Source: Phellopilus nigrolimitatus (taxonomy: Eukaryota; Basidiomycota; Agaricomycetes; Hymenochaetales; Hymenochaetaceae). From it: a stretch of 64,000 bases of DNA. Location: the NCBI GenBank assembly GCA_021029095.1, contig JAJOHG010000016.1, positions 558,001 to 622,000 on the forward strand. Direction: 5' to 3'. Shown here one piece after another: positions 43,591-56,000 of this stretch. Under the pieces are notes generated by a model. The model worked only from the letters and a program-made list of their open reading frames with translations, did not search any database and had not been told where the DNA came from. Made by a program: the position numbers and the translations under genes. Numbering within the stretch: the stretch's first letter is position 1; each line of letters starts with the position of its first letter.

Positions 43591-44641
43591 ATGCATATCT
43601 CCGCTTTCTTCGCTGCCTCCCTCCTTACGACTGCACTCCCATTGGCCGCCATCGCTGGACCAGTTGCTTTCAATGAGGGCACGTTCCATGGCAACGCGAC
43701 AACTACGTCCTCGAACGCGACGTCTTCCCCGACCGCCAGTTTCTACTCGTCGGCTCCTCTGACCACTTCGGCTCCACTTTCCACGACGGTGTTTCTGAAT
43801 TCCTCGGCTCCTTGGTCCGAGTCGGCGCCTCTGAACACGTCAGTGCCTTCGAGCACGAAAGTGCATTCGAGCACAAAATTGCGTTTGAGCACGAAAGCGC
43901 CTTCGACCACGAAATTGCGTCCGAGCACGAAGGTATCTTCGACCACGAAAGTGCCTTCGAGCACGAAAGTGCATTCGAGCACGAAATTGCGTTCGAGAAC
44001 GAAAGTGCCTTCGGGCACGTCAGTACCTTTGAGCACGACAGTGTTTTCGAACACGTCGGCGCCTCTGAGCACCGCGACTCCCCTCTATGACTTAGGGAAG
44101 CGCGACGACAACGCGCGTCTGACTTATTATGATATTACCACCGGAACGTGAGCATTTCAATTCTCGTCTGCTGCATTTATTCAGAGGCTGACTCGAAGCC
44201 TGAACCTTACAGTACTGCGTGTGGCAAGAATTACAAAGCCTCTGACTATGTATGCCTTTCCGCCATTTCTATCCGATTGGGATATCTTTGCTGATTTAGA
44301 TTTTTCTAGGTCGTCGCCCTCGACGGAGCTGTAAGTTGATTCCACTTTAGAGAAATTTCGCTCTGAATAACCCTTTTATTCCAGGAATTCGGAAGCGGCT
44401 ACCCAGGCCCGCACTGCTTTAAGCAGATCTCCATCACTGCCAACGGCAAGACGGCGACCGCGCAGATCGTAGACAAGGTAAATCATCTCCCCATGCATCG
44501 ACATTATGTTCAGTGACTCAACCATTCATCCTACAGTGCCCGGGCTGCCCCAAGGGCGGACTTGACCTGACCGAAGGCTTGTTCGAGCACTTCGCACCTA
44601 CGAGCGTGGGTGTCCTCACCGGTTCCTGGAAGTACGTTTGA
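43591..44641 (+). CDS. Secreted DPBB (RlpA-like) protein with expanded Ser/Thr repeat linker
   Basis: Exons 43591-44147, 44213-44249, 44310-44330, 44385-44477 and 44537-44641 give 270 residues. The signal peptide MHISAFFAASLLTTALPLAA is followed by about 150 residues of Ser/Thr-rich sequence, in which a degenerate six-residue unit (PSSTKV, HSSTKL and similar) repeats about 15 times (roughly 43740-44080), then a dibasic LGKR. The mature domain from RLTYYDITTGTACG to VGVLTGSWKYV is nearly identical to the gene at 21964, with the same four introns. An upstream in-frame ATG at 43465 would bury the signal peptide and is rejected. The linker is likely O-mannosylated and may be removed by Kex2 (inference). 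The repeat leaves other frames open too, which should not be taken as genes. Confidence 0.88.
43829..44080. repeat. 18-bp coding minisatellite in the DPBB linker
   Basis: Degenerate units such as CCTTCGAGCACGAAAGTG repeat in frame and encode PSSTKV-type hexapeptides. Absent from the paralogue at 21964, so expanded in this copy or lost in the other. Confidence 0.8.
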
Positions 44642-44960
44642 GCGGGAAACATTTTATCCAAGCCCAGCGTGCGAGCTACATCCGCGCTTTTTCGTCATCA
44701 ATTCGGAAAGGAGGAGATGCAGAAGTCGCTGGCTTTGGAACGAACCTTCGAAATAATACTTGTCCCTCTTTAATTATAATATGGATACAGATCTGGATAT
44801 CTGTTGAGAGTTTATAATATAATACTGCGGAATTGATTGAGTCAATGACATTGGAATCAGTTGTGTGGCGTAACGAGAAAGGAGTTGAAGAAAAGGAAAT
44901 ACAGGTCATTATCGCAATATGGATAGTAAGGAGGCGTATTATGAATAGAAAAAGGGACAA

Positions 44961-47180
44961 TTAGGGAAAGGTCGGAGTGTCGTAGACGTTAAATGATCTG
45001 CAAAAGCAAGATGAAAGGTCATCATCAGCGTTGTCCTCCAGAGTATGAAAATCATAAGCGGCAGAACACATACCCTGGCCATGCTCGTGCACGTACTCGC
45101 TGGCCTTCCGCGCGCGGTGTATCAGCTCGCCGATCTTCGTCAGCGCGTTGGCCGCAACCGCTCGCTCACCGCTGCGCCCGCGCGCGCTGCTGCCGCCGCG
45201 ACGTGCTAACGCGACACGCCGTTATCGAAAATCATGCAGAACGGTCGCTGGAGTGCCCTCTTCGCTGTACTTCACGATTTGCGTGCGTGCCGCGCCCGAC
45301 TGCCCGAAGAGCAGGCCGCGGAGATCGCACGCGTACTCATGGTAGTTGAAGTGCGCCGCACGTTCGGCGGCGAAGAACCCAGGAAATCCGCATCTGTGAG
45401 CGGGTGTGGGTGAGAGCGATCCGCTCGAGGACCATGATGTCCGTCACGTCCACGATGCGCATGCGCAGCGCAGGTTCTTCCTTGCGAAATAGAGCCACGG
45501 CCGCGACCACCTCAAAGTAGGCTCGACGCCGATACCGACAAAGACATTCGCCTCCTTCCGTAGACCGAGTGGTTTGGCGGAGTTTACGCAGCGCGCTCTC
45601 GGTGACCGTACCAGATCCGGGGTCGACGAGCTCACCAATCCGATAGGAAGCGAGCCAGTGCTACGGCGTCTCGAGTTCCTTGGGGTCGTACTTGACTTTG
45701 GGCAGCGGGACCCAGTGCGCGCGGAAGGAGCCCTCGATGAACTCCTCATTTGAAGATTCAAGGCTGGCCCATCCCTATAGACAAATGAACCATTAGCGAC
45801 TATATTTAAATAGAAGATGAACAATGAAGAGAGCAGATTGATGAGCTCGAAAAGAATCAAGGCTGAATGCACGAACCTTCAGCTTGCGCAAGATAAGCGC
45901 GGAATAGGTAGGTTTGGTAATCGCGTGCTCCTTGTGAACTGCACTCTGGATCCTAATCTTCTTGAAAGCCCACTTGAGCGACGCGGCTGTGTTTTGTCGA
46001 TACATGCGAGGTCCTCGACAAAGCGCACTTGGTAGCCATACCCACTGTTCGCAATTCCTGATGTCAGAATGACGGGAGCTAAAAGCAGAGAAAGGCAAGC
46101 GACGCATCTGAAGGGCACGCACAGCTCGAGGCCATTCATAATTCCGTAGATCGTTCGCTCGAAGATCTTGAATCCGGTGACGTACGCAATGGGAGGACCA
46201 CGCCACTCTCGATGGGGTCGATGTATCTCTAGCCATGCCAGGCACTATGCAGATGACAGCGACAATTAGGATGAAAATACGAAACGGACACAGAGGTCAT
46301 GCGTACGATGCGGTCAGCTCGGTTTTGGCCTCTCCGTCACCAACAACGCAGACGACGAAGTTCAGGTTGTCCATGACGGCCCCGACTGCAGCTCTAAGTG
46401 CGCAGCAAAGCTCTCTGCTTTCGTTGATCGCGTCGGGAGTCTCTGCTTTGATATAGCTACAATAGAAAAGGCCAGGCGCGTGTATATAATCAGTTAAAGT
46501 GAATAATTGTGTGCTGTCGGCGAAGGAAGAACATACCTTGGGAAGCCGCCGCGAGGCGGAGGACTTGGAGATGAAGCCGGAGAGGCTCGCCTTGTAGCGC
46601 GCGCTCAGGGTAGAGGCAAGCAAGAGAACCTTCGAGCCAGAGACAGGAGAGAATTCCCTGTGTTCCGGGTGCTGTGCGCGATCGATTGAGAATGCGAAAT
46701 CCCGGGAGAAATATGAGAAGAACGGATTTGGACCAACAATGTAGAACGCGTCGCTGTCGTGCTCTATTACGATGCGGTCGAGGTAGGCGTAAAGGAGTAC
46801 GAGGCCCGGGCCCCCAAGGCCGAGCAGACGCGGCTTGATGTCATCATGGGTGAGTTCGCGCTCAAGCAGCACAGTAACCTTGAGGAAGATCCTCGCTGCA
46901 GCAAATTATTTTCGTCAGCGGGTGAGTAGGAGATTAAACAGGGAGCGCACCTTGCTATGTAGTCGGCCGCCCTGCAAAACCTGTTGATGGTGAGAACACT
47001 AATATTGAGTTCGACTTGAGTAACGTCGGGAGGCGGGTTATGCTGTGAGAGGAGCTGTGCGGGCGGTGTCGAGCGGTGAGGAGAGCGTCGTGTACCAATT
47101 CTATTCGTGAGAAATGGTTACATAAGCGCGGAACGCCCTTCGCGTACATATTTCGTTCGCTTCCTCGAGAAATATACACA
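44961..47180 (-). pseudogene. XFP: Phosphoketolase (Xfp) pseudogene
   Basis: Minus-strand landmarks in order: RAADYIA, LLERELTHDDIKPRLLG, LVLLYAYLDRIVIEHDSDAF and YIVGP, AETPDAINES, GAVMDNLNFVVCVVGDGEA, IAYVTGFKIFERTIYGIMNG, GYGYQVRFVEDLA, KVKYDPKELE, HTHPLTDADF, HFNYHEYACDLRGLLFG, HVAAAAARAG and a last short exon FNVYDTPTFP ending at 44961. This is the order of fungal phosphoketolases, which cleave xylulose or fructose phosphate to acetyl phosphate. The thiamine-diphosphate motifs GHWGT and GPGHG are gone (replaced by GLGGPG and GPNPF), the stretch after them is scrambled, and the later blocks fall in several frames with stops. Original length would be about 800 residues. The 5' end is uncertain. 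Confidence 0.85.
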
Positions 47181-49374
47181 CACTTCAAGAAGTTCAACAA
47201 AATTGGCGCACGTCTTGGGTGAGACCTATGCTTGACGCACGGCGGGAAGAGGAGCCCGGAACTACTGTGCCCTTGTAATCAATCAGTGTGATCTCAAGCG
47301 CACTGTCCCGCCCGTGGTCTGAGTTGTTATTTCATGAGGCGCGACGACGAACGGAGAAGTGCGGGCATACGCCAGATCGCTACGCTGCGAGGGCGAGAAC
47401 GTGAGACATGTCGTGCACTTGGTTGATGGAGCGGAAGAGGAAGACGAGGCAGAGGATGCGGAGAAAGAGACGATTCGTGCGCTTTTCTTTGGGGCTCTGT
47501 TCCGACTGGAAGAACTGGGGACGGGTAGGGGACGGTGTCGGGAGCATGTTTGTTTTGTATTAACTAGGAAAGTCCCGGGCGCGCTCGTCTGTGTCAAGCT
47601 TCGCTCTGCTGCCAGCCTTCAAACCATATAGCGATTCCATACACTTTACGGTGCGTCTCCCCGTCTCTACGTGTGCAGCACGTACTGGCTAAGAGAATTC
47701 GCCCACACGTTAAATGCCTTCCAATCAAGAGCATACGGGCAGTCAATGCAACTGGCATGGAAGTACGACGACCATGGAATACGCACAATCCGTACACGAA
47801 TACGATCGAAGTACTCGGACACGTGTGGGAGATATGGTAGAATGCCACGCCAGGTGAGGCCGCACGGTGCTCTTGGACATGTTTCTGGTGGTCAAATTCT
47901 GATCATTTCTATTAAACTTCTAGTGGACGTACGTATTTCCTGTACTTTTTCCGTCAGGCACTTTTTACTTCCTCGGAACGAGCGCGGACAGCCAAGCATG
48001 CTTGCAGGTAACGCCACGAGACGCGCTCAAGCTGGCGCGCCTTGTGGATCCCATATTAATGTCGAAGACATCGCGAGAGCGCTCCAAGGCAGTCTTCTCC
48101 ATGTGCCTTAACGCATGTTCTCCTAGGGCGCTATCCATTGTTTTTCTCCCCGCCTATCAGAAAGATCCTCGCAAAACTTTAAATTTTGCTCGGCCTCCTT
48201 GAGTCCGCCATGACCGTGCGCCAGGTTGCGCTTGCAAGCCTCATGGCGCCAGAACCTTTGTGAAGGTTTGTGACGCCGTTCTGCTTTGGACCTTAACCGA
48301 CGTTTTCAGAAAACACGCTGCTGCTTTACGCTCTGCTTCCCTCGTCGTTATATTCAAACCCGTTTTATCTCGTCTGTTCGCTTCTCTTCAGTCCGAATCT
48401 GCGATTCAATTCCGCGGCCTACACGATTAGCGGTGATACGATCTTCGAGAAGTCACCGTGTTCTTCTATTCGTCGCCCGATTTTTGTCGTCAAAGGATTT
48501 TTCATGTGGTAGAACTCAATCTAGAGCGTCTTTTAGGCTTCGACGTGTACGAAGGCGGACACGGCGAGCGCTATTTCCGCGCTCGTCGATCTCGCGAGCA
48601 GTTTCAACGACGCCCTGGAGGCTGCGATGGACAGGCTCTTCGACGAAACGTGTACGACATTGCCGTCGTCAGGGCGCCGCGTTAGACGCTCGACGCGGCG
48701 AACGAGGGAAATTTGAATAAATAGATAGGCCCTTGCAAAACCTACTTTCTGCTCCGCGAGCTAATTTTTTCTTTTCCTAGATGCTTCCTTCTGAAAGCGG
48801 TTTCGCCGTAACCGAATGAGCATTGTGCTGCTCTCCATGTATTAGTATATTCCCACGCCCTCGTGAACTCAAATGAAACGTTTTCTGAACGCGATACCGA
48901 TACTCAGCATTAATTCAACAAAGCGACATCGAGTTCCCCTATCATGCAACAAGAAGTCCGCTAAATACATTATTAGTACAACTTGACACTAAGACTGCCA
49001 AACGTGGCAGTATGGAAGAGCTCCAATTACTCTATTCCTCGTTCTTCCTACTTTAGAAGGGCCATCAGAATTCGTTACTGTCAAGAAACAATTGAGTGCG
49101 AGTCACGGATTCTCGCCTCGCTCGATCACCTTCTCCCGATTGACACCGCCCCGAGCGGGCGCGCACCCAAAAAGTGACAAGCGATGTCTTCGCCAACCAA
49201 ACTGAAACTGTTCTTACTCTTCTAGGCGCCATGTAACTCCGATCGACACTTCCTCGAGGCCACCCTCTCATTTGCTCCGTAAGAGTTTTTCCTGCTTTTT
49301 CCACAGCGCTTGTATAAAGTACTCAACGCCCGCATCCTCATTTCAACCACCAACCAAGGTAGACTCCCCGAGCG
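47181..49374. other. Intergenic stretch with possible exon pieces
   Basis: No gene that I can name. 47713-47850 gives an ATG frame ending in a donor-like CCAGGTGAGG; 48002-48202 and a frame near 48540-48713 (ALVDLASSFNDALEAAMDRL, then a stop) look protein-like, but they cannot be joined in one frame by eye. Confidence 0.3.
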
Positions 49375-50482
49375 ATGAACGTCTTAGACTTTCAGATGAG
49401 TGCCCAAGAAAACGCCGTTCGTGAGCGCGAGGAGCCTGAGGTGAGTCGACGCCGCTCTATCAGTCCACTGTCTCTCTCCTCACCGATGTCATTCTCTTTT
49501 TCTGCCTCCCTTTTCATCTGCGGAAGAATGCTCGCGGCCATTCCGTCAAAAACGCGGAGTTGTATTCCGTTGATGTTGAAGCTCATGCGACATATCTGCT
49601 GGGACGCAACGAGTCCTCTCACACGAACCCGGTACTCTTCGAAGCGGAGCTACCGTCGATATCATCGCCAGCGAATCCGCCCACAGACTTCAATGTCGAC
49701 GATTCCGATACGAGATCCCCCATCAAGACGTTGCTGTTGGCGCAGTCGCATCAAGGAGTCGTGGCGACCAAGCAATATACATTCTTCAAGGAAAACGACA
49801 TGAAGTTGTCGTGCTTGGACATACTAGAGAACAGGACGGTCTTGGAGTATACGCCTGGAGCCCACGGATTTGCACACAAGATCCTCGACTTCGGCATAGA
49901 TAGAGCTACAGAGAAGGTGATCCTAGTCGTCCATTTGGCAGACGTATACGGAGCCCGTACGTTGTTATCCATTTTTTCTTTCTTCTGTTCCGCTTCTCGA
50001 AGTGTGCTTAGGAAATCCTTACTCGCTTTATACAGAACATGTTGAAGTCCTGCGTATACGCACGACGGATTGGATTCCCACCACGTTACTCAAAAAAGAG
50101 CTTCCAATCGAAAAACACGACATTGAGGCTCACCAGCTAGACAGTGTGCGCGTTTATGCGAACGCTAAGAGCGCGTTGATTCTGCTGAGGGAAGATGTCA
50201 TTCTCGTGGACTGGTTGGCCGGGCGAGTCGCAAGGCTGCTGATTGTGTGTATACGAGCTACCTTCGTTTGCACCTTCTGAATACGTTTCTCGACAGCCTA
50301 TTTCGACATCAATCAAAAGCATGACGATCACATACCAGCGTAATTTGCATTTCGTGACGTTCGACGACGAAGGTGACTATGTCATACCTGTTCCTTCAAT
50401 GTCGAAGGTCTTGATACCCCTCGAGTCTCTGTGGAGCGAAGTGGAAAGGAGGGCTTACCCCGAACCTCATTCACACAACTAG
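49375..50482 (+). CDS. Hypothetical protein, four exons
   Basis: Exons 49375-49440, 49527-49956, 50036-50244 and 50297-50482 join in frame to 296 residues. N-terminus MNVLDFQMSAQENAVRE; then TYLLGRNESSHTNPVLF, KTLLLAQSHQGVVATKQY, HGFAHKILDFGIDRA, EVLRIRTTDWIP, SALILLREDVILVDWLAG and FVTFDDEGDYVIPVPSM. Alternating beta-strand-like segments (VILVDWLAG, LHFVTFDDE) suggest a propeller-like or beta-rich fold such as the C-terminal part of many agaricomycete F-box proteins, but no F-box is visible and this is only a guess. Placed between the phosphoketolase relic and acetate kinase without an obvious link to either. Confidence 0.6.
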
Positions 50483-50808
50483 GGTATGTGAGACCAATTC
50501 TCCGTGGACAAATCATCGTCTGAAGCTCGGCCAAAGCAGTAGACAAAGATAGGGAAACTCATGTAGATGAGGGATCGTGTCCGCGTAGCATAGCGCAGAG
50601 AACTGTTTCCTTCGAGGTTGATTATGATATTTCTGCGCGTAAACTAAAGCTACCCGGTCCTTTCTCTATTTGTGAGAAACAATTACATAAGCGTGGGGTT
50701 TTACGCCTCTAGTTATGAAGTCATCGTTTGTACTCGTCCGTCATGTAGGTCTAAATAAGAGCTGCGGTCAACTACCTACGATGAACTCGTTGAACACCGA
50801 CGTCGACT
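50483..50808. other. Intergenic region, acetate kinase promoter
   Basis: About 325 bp between two genes on the same strand. It must hold the 3' end of the hypothetical gene and the acetate kinase promoter; no clear TATA box. Confidence 0.5.
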
Positions 50809-52362
50809 ATGGCTGCTAATTTTCAAGTGATCCTCGCCGTCAACGCCGGTTCGTCCTCCCTTAAGATCTCCGCGTACGCGCCCAACCCATCCTACAACCC
50901 CGCCTTGCCCTCATCTCACCCCGTCTCCTTCCTCCTTCACGCCACCATCGCGAATCCAGCCACCCCTCCTGCGCTCTTCTCCTTCAATGCCGCCTCTTCC
51001 GACGTGTCCACCGAGTTGCGCAAGAAAGATAAGGTTCCCGAAGGCGAGATCACCGACCACGAGAGCGCCTTTGCGTACTTCGTTCGCTTCCTCGAGAAGT
51101 ATACGTGTTTCGACAAGACCCACGTTAAGCATGTGTGCCATCGTGTTGTACACGGTGGCGACTATCCTGGGCCCGTGCGCATCTCGAGCAAGTCGTACCA
51201 CCACATCGAAAGCCTCTCCGATCTCGCGCCTCTGTAAGTTACCACCAGTTCATTTTCTTATTCTCACCCTTATTCCTATTCGTCAAGACACAATGGTCGC
51301 GCGCTAGTCGTAATCGAGGAATGCCTCAAGATCCTTCCCGACGCAGACTCAATCGCCTTCTTCGACTCCATGTTTCATTCGACGCTCCCGGACTGCGTCG
51401 CCAAGTACGCGATCGACCCGTCTGTCGCCGACCCCAAAGGCCTCCGCAAATACGGATTCCACGGTCTCTCGTGTAAGAGATTTCTCGTCTTCGGCCGCAC
51501 AAACACTAAGATAATCCGAACCGTGCGCCCAGACTCGTACATTCTTCGCGCTGTCGCCACGCAGCTCAAAAAGCCAATCGAGAAGACAACTCTTATCGTG
51601 ATGCATCTTGGCGCAGGCGCATCAGTCTGCGCGATACAAGACGGCCGTAGCATTGACACCTCCATGGGGCTCACTCCGCTCGACGGCCTCCCTGGCGCAA
51701 CGCGCGCCGGGCACGTCGACCCCTCGCTCATCTTCCACTACACCAGCCACGTCAGCGCCATCAGCCGCAAGGCCGCCGAGGCCGAGGCTGTCGAGATCAC
51801 AAATGTGTGTCATCTTTTTCGCTCCCTTTCTTTCACTTCTGAATTCTCTAACATTACCTATCCGTGCAGGCAGAGGATATCTTAAACAGACATGCGGGCT
51901 GGGCCGCACTCACAGGGACGTCAGACTTCAGCGTCATCGCCGAGCGCGCAGGCTCGCCAGACCATCCGCGCGAGACTCTCGCGTTCGACCTCCTCGTCGA
52001 CCGCATCCTCGGCTATGTCGGCGGGTACTTCCTCAAACTCGGCGGTGCGGCGCGCGTCGATGCGCTCGTATTCAGCGGCGGCATCGGCGAGCGCAGCGCG
52101 CGACTGCGGAGCGCGCTGCTCGAGCGCTGCGGCTGCCTGGGCTTTGGCCTCGACGAGCGCAAGAACGAGGGTGTGGACGAGGCGGAGGGCGTCGTGCTGG
52201 AAATTGGGGATGGGCACGGTGGGATGAAGAGTTTGGTGTGTCGAACAGATGAGCAGGTGAGCTAGGTTCCAGGTATATTTACTCGACAAGCTGACCGGCC
52301 GGTTCGCACCGTAGATTGAGATGGCGCGGCAGTGTGTACTTCAGGACCGGTTCGATGATTAA
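50809..52362 (+). CDS. ACK1: Acetate kinase
   Basis: Exons 50809-51233, 51288-51472, 51533-51804, 51870-52256 and 52315-52362 join in frame to 438 residues. It catalyses acetyl phosphate + ADP = acetate + ATP (or pyrophosphate in some eukaryotes). Motifs: VNAGSSSLK near the start, HRVVHGG, FFDSMFHSTLP (catalytic Asp), KYGFHGLS, HLGAGAS, GLTPLDGLPGATRAGHVDP (catalytic Arg) and VFSGGIGERSARLR (metal-binding Glu). All residues needed for catalysis appear present. Fungal acetate kinases are known to work with phosphoketolase Xfp; the Xfp locus lies about 3.6 kb upstream on the opposite strand, but is a pseudogene here. The last exon (IEMARQCVLQDRFDD) is short and matches the typical C-terminal IA-like helix. 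Intact and likely expressed. Confidence 0.93.
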
Positions 52363-52514
52363 TGGATCACTGAGTACTTTCCTCACTCATCAACGCTCCG
52401 AGCTTACTTGTAAAATCATCGCTGTATCGAAGATGTAATAACATTGTACCAAGAGCATCGCTCCATGGAGATCGTTAATATACGAACATAATGAATACAA
52501 AAAGCTCGCGCGGT
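52363..52514. terminator. Acetate kinase 3' region
   Basis: AT-rich tail after the stop at 52362 with AATAACA and TATACGAACATAATG-like sequences; no defined poly(A) signal could be chosen. Confidence 0.25.
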
Positions 52515-52825
52515 TCAGTCAGCACCGCGACTCGTCCGTAAACATGCCTCTTCGCCTACACCACGCTTCGCCTCGAGCTTTGTCGCGGACGCGATGAGAC
52601 CCTGCACATGCAGCCCTGGACTTCTCGGGGACGCATTGCCATTGCTTACGAAGGAACCGCCTTCTAGCCCGTCTGCGCGCTGCTTTCCCGCATGCTTCGA
52701 GCGACGCTTGGTCGCAGCCCAGTTTGCTGTTGCAGGACGATCCGAAGAGCTTCTTTTGTTGTGAATCTTCTTCGAGTGTGTAGTCTTGAAGGTCTTTTCG
52801 GCCTTATCATTCGCTAGAGATGGTC
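52515..52825 (-). CDS. Possible 3' exon of an unidentified gene
   Basis: The minus strand has an acceptor-like TTTCCAG near 52826, then about 100 codons (SLANDKAEKTFKTTHSKK, later DRPATANWAATKRRSKH, GLHVQGLIASATKLEAK) up to a stop at 52515. It is basic, Lys/Ser-rich and has no motif. Upstream pieces (52830-53037, GKWVENVRSFMLP) may be another exon, but no start was found. Confidence 0.3.
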
Positions 52826-53037
52826 TGGAAATATTGGAAACATGCGGACTTACAGACCGTATAATACCAGCACAATGTATACGTCGCGCAGGGTAGCATG
52901 AAGCTCCGCACGTTTTCTACCCATTTCCCAGCTTCTTGGCAATAAGAGCTTGAGTCAACGTGCGACTCATCTGGACTCTCGAATATGTGTTGACTCCTAC
53001 GCAGCCCGAGCGCGAGCACTCGCATTCCGTTTTTCAT

Positions 53038-56000
53038 TTGTATGCTGCCATTCTCGGAGATGAAGGGGGTTCAGATAACGAACTCTTCGCAGACGGGCTG
53101 GCGGCTGGTCCTCTACACCACTCGAAAGCGGTGACATACTATAGACAGGTCGCGGACTTACGGACCTATGTCGAGCGTCCTGCACCAGGCGCACCAATTC
53201 TTAATACAATCATTCATCAGCAAGGCGCATAGCACCCATGCGCACGGAAGAACGCACCTGTACAGTCCAGTCCATGCTCGTACGTGTACAGTGCCAGCGC
53301 GGAAAATGAGTGCGGGCTGTCCCGGCCGTGGAATCCGCCACAGCTTACGTGTTATTACGTCATCAGAGCAACGGGGCACGTTCTGCGCTGGCAGCAGCTC
53401 TCTATGGCGCTCTCCGTTTCTACGTACATGTAATCCATCAGTGCCTCCTTCACCCGGGTGTGGTCTATCGTATGCTCACACTTGGTTCATGCTGAAACTC
53501 TCGGGTCACGAAATACACCAACTTTGAGCTGGAAACCTCGTTCTGTCGCAAACAGTATCTGGCCCTATAATGTAACTCGTCACTCGGCTGTCTTCATTCT
53601 TGTCGAAGTCTCTCCTTTATCTCCTTCCTAACAGGTCAGTTAAAATGGAGGCCATGGTCTTGTAGATTCAGATTTCAAGATCATCAAGATCAGATAAGGC
53701 TGGCTGATTGGACGGGTGAAGGTGCGTTGATTTTTCCTTCCACCTCTTATTCATTTCTGATTGGTGCTACCGTGAAGACGTAGCATGCTTCACTTCAGGC
53801 CTTTCTTTTGTATATAATGATGCATTTAAATATATCTGCACTCAATCTTTCCCGTAGGTGACTTCTGCAGTCTGTGTCCTTCTAAGCTCATGCAAGAAGC
53901 TCTTCAAATCCGGCCACCGCAACACAGAGCTCATCGACTCAGGTTCCAATATTTTGACCTGGAGCCTCAAGCTCATCATACTTTACTGTCTCAGAGTCGT
54001 GGCGAAGACCGCGTCTCCGCGCTGGACCCGTGCGTTTTCAACTAGAAAGCTCAACTTCAACCTTCGATACGAAAAGGAGAGGAACAGCTAACGAGATGAA
54101 CTCTTGGTATGATGATTCTATTTGATGATTCTATTTTTCTTTGTTGGTGCGCGAGGGAAAATCTCAGGTTGTCTGCAAGTGCGGTCTTCTGCTTTCCCAC
54201 CACTAGTTTAGTTGAAAATTGTACTCTTTCCTCATATCAGGGAATCGCCAATCATACGCTCGAGTAAAATGCTCTCGCTTAGTTGGGGATCCAGACGTCA
54301 TCCGCGTCTCTTCGTGATGAACACCCGGGAATACACAAGTTGGAGATAGATGCGAGGAAGCGTAGGTTTGTAGCACTCTTCTTTTTGTGCAGTCGCTATC
54401 GCCCTTTAGTCGATATCCGAAGAATCTGTATCCGAGGTCAGCCTTTCGCTGACCTATTGTCCACTGCTTACGACTCGTATAAGGAAGTCTTGTCTCAAAA
54501 ATGCCCCGCGAGCATTAATCCAAAGCAAGGCCAATCATCACTATTCATCGCACATTACTCGTATATCTGAATCCCTAGGAAGCTTGAGGGTGCTCAGTCC
54601 GCCCCCGAAAGCTCATTCATGGACGCATCAGTACGCTAATCCCATACGGGATCTTCAATGTAGAGCTTCAACAGCTGACGAAGCATTTTCAGAGGCGAAG
54701 AACTCACTCCTAAACGCCGCAGCCTCGAAGGAATGAATAATATCTGGCGGGCCCACTCATCATTGGATTTTCCTGCTAACCATTTGACCCATTTCCTGAA
54801 TTCTTCTAGTGCAGAGACGAAATCGCTGTCACTCGAGCAGCACTGCTTATGGCCACGCGGGACACCAATTCAGTGGTCGTAATTGAATACGTATCGCTCG
54901 TTCGCGCCATGCTAATCTGCGTTCGGAAAGGTCCTTAGTTCTGCGGCCATATCTACAAGCTTGAATAAATGGTAGAAGCATAGAGAAGGCCCTTAATGCT
55001 CCTACGATTGACGCACAACCGTCTCCTTATCAATGACCTAAAAGTCTATCGTCATGGTCATTTTTTCCCTGATTACTCGCTCTCTCAATTGGTTTCAATT
55101 GCGAGGGAAATTTACCGTTCGGAAGCACGGCTCCTCGGGACGACAGCGTCAGTGTGTAATATCGATGCTCTGCGGTGCTTCTCACACTTTTCTTGCAGTT
55201 CGCTCCCGAACGCTGTAATCAATTCATCTTGAAAAGCTAGCGAGGTTTATTTGCCACGCTCTGATCGTGGCTTCTGGATACAGCTCAGGGGGAGGTCGCG
55301 TCTATTAACAAACGTGCATTACAGCAGAAATCCGCGACGTTCTATAGGCTACTCCCCATGCACTGTTTTTTGCTAGCTCCTTCGGCGTCTCTGGAAAGGA
55401 TCGAAAAGGCCCCATAGTGTTCCTGGACTCCTCTGATGTAAAAGAAAGTAAAGGTACCGGCAGGTACAGATGCGTTGCTGCCAACACTGTCTTCAGCAAA
55501 CCTAACTTGTATTCTCCCGCTTGTATTATCTCACGCTCAGCTTCCAGTGTCGACCTCTCCAGACTTGTTTGCAGAATCCTTGGATATTGGGGTTATGAAT
55601 TTGTTCCTATTGAATAAATGTATAAAGGAAGGAACATATGTTGTGCGTTCTTCGAGACTTAACAACACGATGACCCTCAATCAGCATGAGAAGTTTTTTC
55701 ATGAAAATTAAAGAACGCAATTCGCGCACTCTAGAGAAGTGCACGACCTGGGAACGCCTCGGAATGCGTGGCGAAAGGTCGAGCGAGCGAGCTACTGTTG
55801 CAGAAAAGTCACGATCGATGTCTGCCTGCGTGTTGATTTACCTTCTAGTGTCTTCCTAATACCTTCACGCAAGAACTTTGGCTCATTCTCAAGTCCCGTA
55901 AGTACCGCTATTAGAGAATGGTATAATGACAAGAAGGAAGGATGTGGTGCCAAGGACGCCGACCATCTGAGCCATTGATTGAGACTGGATGTACGTACAT

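Noticed and set aside
43743..44090. Long open frames on the minus strand and in a second plus frame across the repeat of the DPBB gene
   Set aside because: They result from the 18-bp tandem repeat, which lacks stops in several frames; only the frame with signal peptide and dibasic site continues into the conserved domain.
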